Assembly (NCBI GenBank): GCA_045587185.1
Contig: JAZNBS010000005.1
Coordinates: forward strand, 23,737 to 87,736
DNA: 64,000 nt
Reading direction: 5' to 3'
DNA from: UMGS172 sp045587185
Lineage (GTDB): Bacteria; Bacillota; Clostridia; Oscillospirales; Acutalibacteraceae
The notes under the pieces were generated by a model that was not told the DNA's origin, made no database searches, and saw nothing but the letters and a program-made list of their open reading frames with translations. A program made the position numbers and the translations under genes. This document shows, in pieces, positions 16,206 to 26,201 of the stretch (positions are counted from its first letter, which is position 1; each line of letters starts with the position of its first letter).

Positions 16206-19200
16206 ATGTTAAATTTTATTTTGGGACGTCAGAAAACGGGTAAAACCTTTCGCTGTACAAAACTTGTCGAGGAATTGGTTATTGACAGCAAAAGGGTCAT
16301 TATGCTTGTGCCCGAACAATATTCTTTTGAGTGTCAAAAAAATCTTTTAGATACGCTCGGACCCCAAAAATCTAATGCTGTCTTAATACACAGTTTTACA
16401 AGTCTGTGCGAGGAAATAATGTCGGTCAATGGCGGTCTTTCTGGTTATAATGTCGATGATACCACAAGATATATTCTTGTTAGTCAAGCCATCAAAAATG
16501 TAAAAGACTGTCTGAAAATATATTCCAAATATTCAGAGTCTTCCTCTTTCATCAATCAGATGCTTTCGGTTTTCACTGAATTCAAACAGACCGCAGTTAC
16601 GGTTGATGACCTGAAAAACATCACAGATAAAGTGAGTTCCGAGGCTTTTTCACAAAAACTTCACGATATTTCTTTGATTTATTCTGCCTATGAGGCGCAG
16701 ATTAAAAGCAGGTTTATTGACCCTCTTGACCTTATTGAAAGAACCGTTAATGGCATGGATGACAGTTCTTTTTTTAAGGATACCACTGTTATTATTGATG
16801 AATTCAAAGGTTTTACCGAAGCGCAGATGAAATTGCTTGACCGAGTGATTGCCGGTAGTGAAAATGTTTTTATTACACTTTGCTGTGATTCTTTGGTTTC
16901 AAAAGGTGAAACCGACCTTTTTGGCGGTGTCAAAAAGGTCGGTAGGAGACTTCAGAACATTGCGGATTCTCACGATGTTGGAGTTTCTGTAGAAACCCTA
17001 CAAAATAAATCCTATTCAAATGATATTATTGCTTTTGAACAATTTTTGAGTGAAAACTCTTTAGACGGGTTTGATAATCATACTGAAAATATAAAAATAT
17101 GTGCTGCTGAAAGTGTTTATGACGAGATTGATTTTGTTATGAACACTATTAGGCGTTATGTACGTGAGCAAGGATTCAGATACCGAGATTTTGTCATCAT
17201 CTCAAGAAGTGACGGAATATATTCACCCTTGATTGATGAAATATCCGACCTTTATAATATTCCGTGCTATACCGACCGCCGCGTTCCTATGTCAAATCTT
17301 CCGTTTACGGTGTTTATGCTGATGTCTATAAAAGCCGCTTTGTCTTTTGAAACTGAAGATATTATGCATATGGCCAAGACGGGACTTGCAGGTGTTGGTA
17401 GTTCAGATATATCACGCATTGAAAATTATGCATATATCTGGAATATCAACGGCAAAAAGTGGCTTAATGAGTGGAATATGAACCCCGAGGGTCTTAAGGC
17501 TATTTCAACCGATAAAGAGAGTGAGCGTTGCCAAAAAGAACTTGAAAAAATCAATGATATCAGAGAACGTCTGATTCTGCCTTTAATTAATCTTCGTGAC
17601 GGCTTGAGCGGTACACCTGAGCAGATGTGTACGGCGCTGTTTCGTTATATTGAAAATTCTAATGTTGCCGAACTGCTTAATTCCTATGCAAAAACACTTG
17701 AAAATGATTCACTTTTACAGGAAGCCGAGTTACAGTCGGTCTGCTATGACGGCTTTATAAAAGTGCTTGATAAAATAGTTTCTTCTTTGGAAAACACAAA
17801 AATATCGGCGGCGGAATTTCTGCGTATACTGACCTCTGCTGTGGGTTTTGAAACGGTTGGAGATATTCCGCACACGTTGGATCAGGTTATGTACGGCACC
17901 GCTGACCGAATCAGGCCGATGCGACCTAAAGTGGTTTTTCTGATAGGGGTTAATCAGGATGTTTTTCCGTCCTCGGTTAATGACACAGGACTTTTGTCGG
18001 TAAATGAGCGCGAACAGTTGATTGATAGTGGAATCAATGTTGCCGATCATGGTATAAACGACTGTCTTGACGAAAAGTATTTGTTTTATTTCTCAGCCAA
18101 CTGTGCTTTGGAAAAGGTTTATATTTGTTACAGTAAGGCTTCGCCTTCAGGTTCTGCGCTTGAGCCTTCTATTGAAATTTCTTCAATAATCGGCGCGTTT
18201 CCTGATATAGAGGTTATTGATTATGGCAGTGAACTTAAATTGGAAGAAATGGAAACTGAGGCGGCCGCATTCAGAAAGTTTGCTGAACATTTCAGAGACG
18301 GCACTTTGGATATTGATACGCTAAAGTCATATTTCTTAAATGTGCCTGATTACTCTGACCGTGTTGCAGTACTTGATAATTTTCTAAAGGATATAAAGCC
18401 CACAATTACCCGTGAGTCGTCTTTGGACCTATATGGTGATGAAATTAACCTTTCGGCTTCAAAAGCTGATGACTTTGCAGGTTGTAAGTTTATGTATTTC
18501 TGCAAATACGGTATTGGTGCTAAGGAATTGAGTAAGGTTGACTTTGACCCGTTAACACGCGGAAATATTGTTCATTTTTGCCTTGAGCAGTTTGTTAAAA
18601 ATCATTTTGATGATATTGGTTCTTTGAAAAATGACGCTATAACAAGTGAAGCATTTGCTTTGTGTGACCGTTATCTTGAAGAAAACAGCACTGACACAGG
18701 TGCATTTGATGAAAAGTTTCTTTATATGATGGGCATTGTTAAGGACACTGTTGCAACCTTGTGTATTGCGTTGAACAACGAGTTTGCTGTGAGTTCTTTC
18801 AGACCGAAATTTTGCGAACTGAAGATTGCTGATGACCAACCTGTTAAAGGCATAGATGTTTTGACCGATTCTGGTAACCGCGTGACACTTACGGGTTATG
18901 TTGACCGCGTTGATGTTACAGGTGACGGAAAGGTGAGGGTGATAGACTATAAAACAGGCTCTAAAGGTGACGGTTTGAAACTTTCTGAACTTCTGAACGG
19001 ACAGAATATGCAGATGTTACTTTATCTTTACTCAATTCTTAAAAACGGTCAGGATGTTATTGGCGCAAATTTACCTGCGGGTGTTTTGTATTTCCCTGCA
19101 AAGCGTTCTGTTTCAGAAAGTTCGGCAGATTATATCAAAATGAATGGCATTATTGCTGACGATATTGAAACAATTTCTCAGATGGAGCCTTTGCTTGAGG

Positions 19201-19520
19201 GAAAAATCATTCCTGCACATAAAAGAAGCAACAGTGATTCGTTTTACAGTACTGAATCGATGGTCAGTCAAGAGGCGTTTAAACTTTTATTCCGTTATAT
19301 TGAACTGTTGCTTAAGAAGATAGGGAATGTTCTTTTGAGTGGAGATATTAGCCCAAGACCGCTTAAAATCAGCGATAAACTAAAGTGTGAGTTTTGTGAT
19401 TACCGTGCAGTGTGCAGGTTTGACCCTTACCGTGAATATGATGTGGCGGCCGATTGCAAGAATTCGGATGCGCTTGAATTGATGGAAAAAGAAATTAAGG
19501 AGACCGATAATGGCTATTAA
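16206..19520 (+). CDS. addB: AddB subunit of the AddAB helicase-nuclease
   Basis: With AddA it resects double-strand DNA ends for recombination. 1104 residues, usual length. The N-terminus holds a helicase-like P-loop (LGRQKTGKT); the C-terminus has the RecB-type nuclease (RGNIVHFCLEQF and VIDYKTGSK) framed by the iron-sulfur cysteines (GCKFMYFC and CEFCDYRAVC). I chose ATG 16206 after GAGGTG; a TTG at 16194 is in frame. The gene starts 15 bases after bofA and overlaps addA by 11 bases. Confidence 0.94.
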   Translation: MLNFILGRQKTGKTFRCTKLVEELVIDSKRVIMLVPEQYSFECQKNLLDTLGPQKSNAVLIHSFTSLCEEIMSVNGGLSGYNVDDTTRYILVSQAIKNVKDCLKIYSKYSESSSFINQMLSVFTEFKQTAVTVDDLKNITDKVSSEAFSQKLHDISLIYSAYEAQIKSRFIDPLDLIERTVNGMDDSSFFKDTTVIIDEFKGFTEAQMKLLDRVIAGSENVFITLCCDSLVSKGETDLFGGVKKVGRRLQNIADSHDVGVSVETLQNKSYSNDIIAFEQFLSENSLDGFDNHTENIKICAAESVYDEIDFVMNTIRRYVREQGFRYRDFVIISRSDGIYSPLIDEISDLYNIPCYTDRRVPMSNLPFTVFMLMSIKAALSFETEDIMHMAKTGLAGVGSSDISRIENYAYIWNINGKKWLNEWNMNPEGLKAISTDKESERCQKELEKINDIRERLILPLINLRDGLSGTPEQMCTALFRYIENSNVAELLNSYAKTLENDSLLQEAELQSVCYDGFIKVLDKIVSSLENTKISAAEFLRILTSAVGFETVGDIPHTLDQVMYGTADRIRPMRPKVVFLIGVNQDVFPSSVNDTGLLSVNEREQLIDSGINVADHGINDCLDEKYLFYFSANCALEKVYICYSKASPSGSALEPSIEISSIIGAFPDIEVIDYGSELKLEEMETEAAAFRKFAEHFRDGTLDIDTLKSYFLNVPDYSDRVAVLDNFLKDIKPTITRESSLDLYGDEINLSASKADDFAGCKFMYFCKYGIGAKELSKVDFDPLTRGNIVHFCLEQFVKNHFDDIGSLKNDAITSEAFALCDRYLEENSTDTGAFDEKFLYMMGIVKDTVATLCIALNNEFAVSSFRPKFCELKIADDQPVKGIDVLTDSGNRVTLTGYVDRVDVTGDGKVRVIDYKTGSKGDGLKLSELLNGQNMQMLLYLYSILKNGQDVIGANLPAGVLYFPAKRSVSESSADYIKMNGIIADDIETISQMEPLLEGKIIPAHKRSNSDSFYSTESMVSQEAFKLLFRYIELLLKKIGNVLLSGDISPRPLKISDKLKCEFCDYRAVCRFDPYREYDVAADCKNSDALELMEKEIKETDNGY

Positions 19521-22500
19521 TTTTACTCCTGATCAGGAGAAAGCGATAAAAGCACGAGGAACCGTACTTGTTGCCGCGGCGGCAGGTTCGGGTAAAACCG
19601 CTGTTTTGGCCGAGCGTGTTGTCCGCCGTGTTTGTGACCCTAATGACAATGCTTCAATAGACCGTATGCTTATAGTTACGTTCACAAATGCATCGGCTTT
19701 GGAAATGCGTGTCCGTATCGGCCGTGAGCTGGACAATCGCAGTGCATTACAACCCGATAATCCATACATATTAAAGCAAAAATTGTTATTGAAAAGCGCC
19801 AAGATATGCACTATTGACTCATTTTGTATTGACCTTGTAAAAAAGCATTTCGGTGTTTTAGGTGTTTCACCCGACTTTTCTGTTGCTTCGGGTGCACAGG
19901 TTGCGGTTTATAAAGAACGCGCCTTAAATCAGGTGTTAAACCGTTACTTCGCCCAACCGGATGAAGGTTTCAACACATTGTGTGAGATGTTTGGAATTTA
20001 TAAAGGTGAGAAACGATTAAAAGATGCAATCCTCAACATGTATGATTTCAGTTTGTGTCTTTCAAGACCTGAAAGTTGGTTGGATTCTTCGGTTGAAAAT
20101 TATTTTGTTGACGATATACGTTCTGCCGTATTTGCTCAACCGATTTGGGAAACTTCTTCCCAAAAATTAAAAAAATGCCGTGATAATATTTTATTCTTAT
20201 TACGAGAGTCGGTTGGCACTGAGTTTTATTCTGATTGGCAACAAGGTTTTGGCAACACTTTGGAGTATATTGATGCTATGATTTCGGCCGTCGAAATGCG
20301 TGAGTGGGACAAACTTTACGATATGTCGCTTTTGTTTGTGAAAACAAAGGTAGCACGCATCAAAAAAGGGCAGAATGTCGGTCTCTACGATGTTATGAAG
20401 TCGGTAAGGGATTCGGTTTATTCTAATATAAAATCAATAGCAACCATGATGTGCTCAACATCCAAAACCGCGCTTTGTGACCTTAAAAATGCCGGTAAGG
20501 CAATAAAGACACTTGTCAGCATTGTTAAGGAGTTTTCAACGGAGTTTTTCCAACTGCTCAATTCCAACAATATGTTGACATTTGCCATAATAGAGCAGTT
20601 GGCTTTAAAACTTTTATGTGTTGATACGCCTGACGGTCTTGTTCCGTCTGAACTCTCAAAAGAAATATGCAAGCAGTATGATGAGGTGCTTGTTGACGAA
20701 TATCAGGATAATAATGACCTTCAGGATTCTTTGTTCTTTGCCGTTTCTGACAGTGGAAAACACCTGTTTATGGTTGGTGACGTCAAGCAGTGTATTTATG
20801 CTTTTAGGAATGCCAACCCCGATAATTTCTTGAGGCATAAAAATACATATCCGTTATATGACGGCAACAGTGAGCGGTCAAAGGTCATACTTAGTTCAAA
20901 TTTCAGAAGCCGTAAAGGTGTCTGCGATTTTGTTAACGGTATTTGCAAAACTTTGATGCAGAAAAGCACCTGTGGACTTGATTATACTGCTGAAGAAAAA
21001 CTTGTGCCGTGTGCCGTGTATCCCGAAAACGGTGAAATTGCGGCAAAACTCTGCATTACAGATATTTCTGAAAGCGATGTTGACCGCACCACTGCCGATG
21101 CCGTGACGGTTGCGCAGTATATTTCAGATTGTATGAATGAAGATGCCTTTTTGCGTGACGGAGAGTCACTGCGAAAAGCAAAATACGGTGATTTTGCAAT
21201 CCTTTTGCGCTCACCTAAGGCACGCGCCAAGATTTATGTCGATGCTTTGAAATCAAGGGGTATTCCCGTTGTGTATAATTCGGGTGAATTCTTTGAATCT
21301 CCCGAAATTCTCACTGCGGTTTCTATCCTAAGGGTTATTGATAATCCAACACGTGACATACCGTTGCTGGCAACTTTGACTTCTGTGGTTTTTGGATTTT
21401 CTTATGATGATGTATCGTTTATAAAATCGCATTATCACGGCAAAAGTTTGTATTCTTGTGTTTTGGCGGCTTTCAATGACGGTAATCAAAAATGTGCCGC
21501 ATTTTTGAAAATGCTTGAAAAGTTGCGTAGTCTTTCGGTAACTCTTTCGGTCGACCGACTGATTGGTGAGGTCTATGCACTGACCCATCTTAAGGAAATT
21601 ATGAGTTCTGACGACAACGGTGTTCAACGGAAAAATAATTTATCGTTGTTGCAGTCAATGGCCAACGATTTTGAGTCCTATTCTGATTCGGGACTTTCGG
21701 GATTTTTGAACTTTTATGACCGCTCTGAACAAGAGGGCAGTGTTGGTGATAGAGCGGCGGCACAGAATGTTAATGCCGTGAGAATTATGAGTTTTCACGG
21801 TTCAAAAGGTTTGCAGTTTCCTGTTTGTATTGTTGCGGGTTGCTCAAGCGGTTTCAACCTTAGCGACCTTAATGACAGTCTAATCGTCAACGCAAAATAC
21901 GGTATCGGTATTAGTTATGTTGCTAACGGAATGAAAATTGATACCGTTGCACGGCGATGTCTTAAGATTACACAACAGGAGAAATTGATTGCAGAGGAAA
22001 TAAGACTGCTTTACGTTGCAATGACCCGTGCCGAGGAACGTCTTATGATTTCGATTACAACCAAGGATATACAAAAACGGTTGCTTAACGCTGCAACATC
22101 ACTGGGTTTGACTGCGGGAGAGGATGGACTTGTCCCTGCAGAAACTATACTGTCGGCAAACGGCTTGATGCCAATGATATTAAGTGCTGCTCTTTTGCAA
22201 AAAGGAGCGGACAAACTGTGTGCGCTTGGAGGTATTGAACCCTTTGATTATAACGGCGAAGGGCAATATCTGTTATCTGTCTCAAATATCAACGGTGATG
22301 TATCTTATGTGAAATGTAAGCCAGAGACGGTGTCACCGTCAACCCATATGTTCAGTGTGGACGGTCTGAAACTTTTGAAAGACCGTTTCAATTACCGTTA
22401 CCCGTATTCAGACGAAGAAAGTATACCTTCAAAAATTGCTGTTACCCAACTTGTTCACGGTGATACCGCTCAGTATTCCTTTAAAACGAGGCCGAGATTT

Positions 22501-22992
22501 CTTTCAAAAGCGGGGTTGACTCCTGCCGAAAGAGGTACTGCTTTACACAAATTTATGCAGTTTGCTGATTTCAATAATGCTGAAACCGACCTTGATACCG
22601 AACTGAATAGACTTTATGAATTTGAGTTTTTAAGTGAGGAGGAAATTGACTCAATCGACCGTTCTTCGCTCAAAAAATTCTTGTCATCTAATCTGTTTGA
22701 AAGAATCAAAAACTCGAAGAATGTTATGCGTGAATATAAGTTTATGGCGCATTTTCCATACAAAGGTCACAAGACCATAATTCAGGGTATTGCCGACTGT
22801 ATTTTTGAAGAAGACGGACAACTTGTTATTCTTGATTTTAAGACCGATGATGTTAAGGATATCAGTGTTTTGAGTGAGAGGTATTCACAACAGTTGCAGA
22901 TATACAAACAAGCGTTGGAGTCCATTTTTGCAAAAAAAGTCTCCGAGTGTGTGATATACTCACTGAAACTCGGAGAACAAATAAAGGTTTGA
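19510..22992 (+). CDS. addA: AddA subunit of the AddAB helicase-nuclease
   Basis: UvrD-family 3'-5' helicase plus nuclease. 1160 residues: Walker A AAAGSGKTAVLAERV at residues ~22-36, DEYQD (Walker B), LSSNFRS, FHGSKGLQFPVCIVAG and LLYVAMTRAEERL helicase motifs; C-terminal nuclease with ERGTALHKFMQF and VILDFKTDDV. The ATG at 19510 lies inside the end of addB, so translation is coupled. Order addB-addA is as in Bacillus. Confidence 0.97.
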   Translation: MAINFTPDQEKAIKARGTVLVAAAAGSGKTAVLAERVVRRVCDPNDNASIDRMLIVTFTNASALEMRVRIGRELDNRSALQPDNPYILKQKLLLKSAKICTIDSFCIDLVKKHFGVLGVSPDFSVASGAQVAVYKERALNQVLNRYFAQPDEGFNTLCEMFGIYKGEKRLKDAILNMYDFSLCLSRPESWLDSSVENYFVDDIRSAVFAQPIWETSSQKLKKCRDNILFLLRESVGTEFYSDWQQGFGNTLEYIDAMISAVEMREWDKLYDMSLLFVKTKVARIKKGQNVGLYDVMKSVRDSVYSNIKSIATMMCSTSKTALCDLKNAGKAIKTLVSIVKEFSTEFFQLLNSNNMLTFAIIEQLALKLLCVDTPDGLVPSELSKEICKQYDEVLVDEYQDNNDLQDSLFFAVSDSGKHLFMVGDVKQCIYAFRNANPDNFLRHKNTYPLYDGNSERSKVILSSNFRSRKGVCDFVNGICKTLMQKSTCGLDYTAEEKLVPCAVYPENGEIAAKLCITDISESDVDRTTADAVTVAQYISDCMNEDAFLRDGESLRKAKYGDFAILLRSPKARAKIYVDALKSRGIPVVYNSGEFFESPEILTAVSILRVIDNPTRDIPLLATLTSVVFGFSYDDVSFIKSHYHGKSLYSCVLAAFNDGNQKCAAFLKMLEKLRSLSVTLSVDRLIGEVYALTHLKEIMSSDDNGVQRKNNLSLLQSMANDFESYSDSGLSGFLNFYDRSEQEGSVGDRAAAQNVNAVRIMSFHGSKGLQFPVCIVAGCSSGFNLSDLNDSLIVNAKYGIGISYVANGMKIDTVARRCLKITQQEKLIAEEIRLLYVAMTRAEERLMISITTKDIQKRLLNAATSLGLTAGEDGLVPAETILSANGLMPMILSAALLQKGADKLCALGGIEPFDYNGEGQYLLSVSNINGDVSYVKCKPETVSPSTHMFSVDGLKLLKDRFNYRYPYSDEESIPSKIAVTQLVHGDTAQYSFKTRPRFLSKAGLTPAERGTALHKFMQFADFNNAETDLDTELNRLYEFEFLSEEEIDSIDRSSLKKFLSSNLFERIKNSKNVMREYKFMAHFPYKGHKTIIQGIADCIFEEDGQLVILDFKTDDVKDISVLSERYSQQLQIYKQALESIFAKKVSECVIYSLKLGEQIKV

Positions 22993-23001
22993 GGATGTTA
23001 A

Positions 23002-23481
23002 ATGAATAAAACTAATGCAATGCGACAACTTGATAAAGCGGGTATCAAATATGAGGCAATAGAGTACGAGGTTGATGAAAAAGACCTTTCGGGTGTGCAT
23101 ATTGCCGAACAAACAGAACTTGACCGCAATATTATGTTCAAGACATTGGTTGCACGCGGTGACAAACAAGGACCTTTGGTTTTTTGCATTCCCGTTGCCG
23201 CAGAACTTGACTTGAAAAAATGCGCGGTTGTCGCCAAAGATAAAAGGGTCGAACTCATTGCAGTAAAGGAGTTGCTTGGACTTACTGGATATATCCGCGG
23301 CGGTTGTTCGCCGATCGGAATGAAAAAGAAGTTCCCCACATTTTTCGATGAAACGGCAATCCTTTTTGATAAAATAACGGTAAGTGCAGGTGTTAAAGGT
23401 TGTCAACTGTTGCTTGACCGTGAGAAATTGACCGATTTTGTTGAAGCCGTACTTTGTGATATTACGAAAGCGGAGGAATGA
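23002..23481 (+). CDS. ybaK: Cys-tRNA(Pro)/Cys-tRNA(Cys) deacylase YbaK
   Basis: Trans-editing enzyme that hydrolyses Cys wrongly attached to tRNA-Pro. 159 residues with the family start NAMRQLDKAGIKYEAIEY and the active-site loop GGCSPIGMKKKFPTF, including the conserved G-x-x-SP-x-G and the lysines. Starts 9 bases after addA; ends 1 base before the next gene. Confidence 0.93.
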   Translation: MNKTNAMRQLDKAGIKYEAIEYEVDEKDLSGVHIAEQTELDRNIMFKTLVARGDKQGPLVFCIPVAAELDLKKCAVVAKDKRVELIAVKELLGLTGYIRGGCSPIGMKKKFPTFFDETAILFDKITVSAGVKGCQLLLDREKLTDFVEAVLCDITKAEE

Positions 23482-23482
23482 T

Positions 23483-24124
23483 ATGTACGATTATCTGTTA
23501 TTTGACCTTGACGGTACCTTGACCGACCCTGCCGAGGGTATTACCAATTCGGTTGCCTATGCGTTGGGTAAGTTCGGTATAGAGGTCGAGGATAAAAGAA
23601 CACTTTATAAATTCATAGGTCCGCCTTTGGTGGAGGCGTTCTCGCAATACTACGGATTTTCAAGAGAGGATTCCGAAAAGGCAACTGCCTATTACCGCGA
23701 AACCTTCGGTGTAAAAGGTCTGTTTGAAAACAGGGTCTATGACGGTGTGGTTAATATGCTTAAAACCTTTAAAGCAAAGGGTAAAAAACTGATAATTGCA
23801 ACATCAAAACCTGAAGCGTTCGCTATGCGGATCTTAAAACATTTCGACCTACTGAAATACTTTGATTTTGTTGCTGCCGCAACATTTGACACAACACGCA
23901 ACTCAAAAGACCAAGTCATAACATATGCGTTGGAGCATCTGCGGACCACTGATTTGAAAAAAGTTGTCATGATTGGCGACCGCCATCACGATATAGAGGG
24001 TGCTAATGTAAACGGTATCGACTCTGTAGGTGTTTTGTGGGGGTTCGGCTCAAAAGAAGAACTCACGACTGCTGGTGCAACGCATATTGTTTTGGATATA
24101 TTTTCTCTAATAAACCTCATTTGA
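23483..24124 (+). CDS. HAD-superfamily hydrolase (phosphoglycolate-phosphatase-like)
   Basis: 213 residues from ATG 23483, which follows GGAGGA by 5 bases. HAD motifs: FDLDGTLTD (nucleophile Asp), ATSKPEAFA (motif II), and GDRHHDIEGA (motif IV). A helical C1 cap (~18-85) places it in the Gph/PpaX/5'-nucleotidase branch; the substrate cannot be told from sequence. It is the last gene of the + strand run that began at bofA/addB. Confidence 0.88.
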   Translation: MYDYLLFDLDGTLTDPAEGITNSVAYALGKFGIEVEDKRTLYKFIGPPLVEAFSQYYGFSREDSEKATAYYRETFGVKGLFENRVYDGVVNMLKTFKAKGKKLIIATSKPEAFAMRILKHFDLLKYFDFVAAATFDTTRNSKDQVITYALEHLRTTDLKKVVMIGDRHHDIEGANVNGIDSVGVLWGFGSKEELTTAGATHIVLDIFSLINLI

Positions 24125-24128
24125 ACTT

Positions 24129-24992
24129 TTATAAGTTAAATAAGATTATTACTGCCGCGGTAAGTACAATCATTACCGCGGTTTTTATATTCATTTTTTC
24201 TTTAAATATAATTATTCCAAGGAGTGCAGTAACTAGGATAGTAGTGATATTTTGCAAAGGGAAGAACACTGAACTCTTCATTCTGCCTGCAAGCAGTGTG
24301 TTACAAAGATTTGCTCCACCGAAGCATAAACCGCATATCGATGGGGTTGCAAAATTCTTAATATTTAATTCTGGTTTTTCACCTTTCAAAAAGTGTGCAA
24401 TCAGAGAACACAAAAAAGCAAAAACGAAAGCAATTATCAAAAACACAGATTTTTCGTGGTAATACTGAGAATTTTGCTGTATCTTTTGCATTATTCCAAG
24501 TCCGCCCGAGCCCACCATTGCCAGTAATATAAATGGGATGAATTTTTTGTTTTGTTTGGAAGTGCCGTCTTCTTCGTGTTTGAAATTAAGTATTACAATG
24601 CATATTGCAACAAGTATTCCTATAATGTCGTTATAACCGAGAGACTCATTAAAGTAAAACGTGCCGAAAACGGTTGGAATAATAAAACCTAATGAGTATA
24701 ATACAGTGCAAACTGAGGTGCTTTTGTATCTCAGACTTACGGTGAAGAACCATTGAGAAATAATTAGTAACGCACCGTAAATAATTCCGTAAACTAGTGT
24801 TACAGGTGAAACACTGAACTTCTCAAAACAAGCTGAAACGGCAAGTAATACGGCTGCCGACAAAAACAGTATTGCCTGCGAGAGGTAAAAGGGAAGTGAG
24901 GTTACGGATTTTAATGCAGTGGATTTGGTGGTTATATTACGCCCTGCCGAGAGGGCTATTGATAAAATAAATATTGAAATATTAATTGACAT
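24129..24992 (-). CDS. DMT-superfamily (EamA-like) transporter
   Basis: 287 residues, nearly all hydrophobic, with about ten predicted helices in two halves as in EamA permeases. A loop of charged residues (HEEDGTSKQNKK) separates the halves. No substrate motif is visible. Its ATG overlaps the stop of the upstream GH5 gene by one base (TAATG), so the two are coupled; it could export or import a product of that enzyme, but this is inference. Confidence 0.85.
   Translation of the reverse strand: MSINISIFILSIALSAGRNITTKSTALKSVTSLPFYLSQAILFLSAAVLLAVSACFEKFSVSPVTLVYGIIYGALLIISQWFFTVSLRYKSTSVCTVLYSLGFIIPTVFGTFYFNESLGYNDIIGILVAICIVILNFKHEEDGTSKQNKKFIPFILLAMVGSGGLGIMQKIQQNSQYYHEKSVFLIIAFVFAFLCSLIAHFLKGEKPELNIKNFATPSICGLCFGGANLCNTLLAGRMKSSVFFPLQNITTILVTALLGIIIFKEKMNIKTAVMIVLTAAVIILFNL
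24155..24186 (+). terminator. Intrinsic terminator for the HAD gene, inside the converging transporter gene
   Basis: CCGCGGTAA (24155-24163) pairs with TTACCGCGG (24173-24181), then five T (24182-24186). It lies within the last codons of the minus-strand transporter gene rather than between genes; only 4 bases separate the two stop codons. Confidence 0.8.
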
Positions 24993-26080
24993 TATACATT
25001 ACCTTTAATTATTTCGGCCATACGTGGACTTAATATCTTTCTGTTATCGTCATCAACAAGACTAAAACGGTTACCGTCGTTAGGCGTGCTGAGATAGTTC
25101 CATACGCAGTATGAAATATTATGCTTTTTAAGCGCTGAAATTACATCACGCATCCAATTCTCTCTCCATGTGATGTTTGCGTGACGTATAGTTCCAAACT
25201 CACCACACCACACAATTTTATCGGGATGTTCAGCGGCAAAATCAAAAGCATGTTGCAATGATTTTTCAACAAACTCTGCATCCACTACTTCAAAATTGGG
25301 ATATGGGTTAGAAATACCTTTTACGGTTCGCATATAATCTCTGTAACGCTCAATATCACCAGGGTATGGCATTATGCGGTTATAAAAAAGATGTTCGGGT
25401 TGAAGTACTCCTCTTTGGTGTGTGAACTCAAAGGGCCTGTAAGCGTGAAATGTATAAATGATATTCGGGTCATCATAAAGTTTTAAATATTTCAAATTAT
25501 CAGGTGAATTCCAAGCCGTTGAGCCTATGATTATTTTTCTCGTCTTGTTTTGTTCTCTTATTTTAACAATACATTTTTCGGCAAGATTGTTCCACTTCTG
25601 TGGGTCAACGTCTCTAACCTCATTTAACAGTTCAAAAGCGATGTTTTGATAGGCTGAAAATCTATGTTCGAACTCAAGCCATAATGCAATAAAACGGTTC
25701 TGATATTCATCATTGTCCAACAATTCAACATCTTCTTTAATGTCGCAATAATTACCAACTGCCTTATGAAGATTCAAAACAATGTTTAATTCGTATTTTA
25801 CGCACCAATCTACAAAATTTTCTATGAGTTTAAATGTTTTGTCATTATACTCATAAGGGGATTTTTCAACAACGATCTGGTCAAAACCCAGACGAATGTG
25901 ATCCATCCCTAAACTTTTGATGTATTTTATGTCTTCTTCTGTTATGTATGTCTCAAAGTGTTCTATATCGCCTACAGTAAATTGAAGTCTTCTGTTTTCA
26001 GGCAATACATTAAATCTTTTGTAGTTGGTTAACCAACCGCCAATTCCCATACCGTGTTCAAAACCAATGAATTTTGCCAT
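24992..26080 (-). CDS. Glycoside hydrolase family 5 (cellulase-like), cytoplasmic
   Basis: 362 residues, (beta/alpha)8 fold of GH5. The acid/base Glu lies in AFELLNEVRD and the nucleophile Glu in VWCGEFGT, both at expected strand ends; HIRLGFDQIV, LNLHKAVGNYCD and YTFHAYRPFEFTHQ are also GH5-like. No signal peptide, so it should act inside the cell on imported oligosaccharides such as glucans or mannans. The ribosome-binding site GAGGTGA precedes ATG at 26080. A divergent AraC regulator is next door. Confidence 0.9.
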   Translation of the reverse strand: MAKFIGFEHGMGIGGWLTNYKRFNVLPENRRLQFTVGDIEHFETYITEEDIKYIKSLGMDHIRLGFDQIVVEKSPYEYNDKTFKLIENFVDWCVKYELNIVLNLHKAVGNYCDIKEDVELLDNDEYQNRFIALWLEFEHRFSAYQNIAFELLNEVRDVDPQKWNNLAEKCIVKIREQNKTRKIIIGSTAWNSPDNLKYLKLYDDPNIIYTFHAYRPFEFTHQRGVLQPEHLFYNRIMPYPGDIERYRDYMRTVKGISNPYPNFEVVDAEFVEKSLQHAFDFAAEHPDKIVWCGEFGTIRHANITWRENWMRDVISALKKHNISYCVWNYLSTPNDGNRFSLVDDDNRKILSPRMAEIIKGNV

Positions 26081-26115
26081 TTCAAATCACCTCATATTTT
26101 TTTCTGTATTTTATC

Positions 26116-26143
26116 ATTTTAAAATGCTTTATTAAATGGTCAA
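26116..26143 (-). promoter_or_regulatory. Promoter for the GH5-transporter pair
   Basis: On the minus strand TTGACC (26138-26143) and TAAAAT (26116-26121) are 16 bases apart, about 36 bases upstream of the GH5 start. It is back to back with the araC-type gene's promoter, so one bound regulator could affect both. Confidence 0.65.
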
Positions 26144-26156
26144 AACAAAATCGGAC

Positions 26157-26185
26157 TTGTATAAAAGATAGATTTATGATAAAAT
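26157..26185 (+). promoter_or_regulatory. Promoter for the AraC-family regulator
   Basis: TTGTAT (26157-26162), 17-base spacer, TAAAAT (26180-26185), leaving a short leader before ATG 26202. Confidence 0.65.
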
Positions 26186-26201
26186 ATATTCGGTGATTTG
26201 A

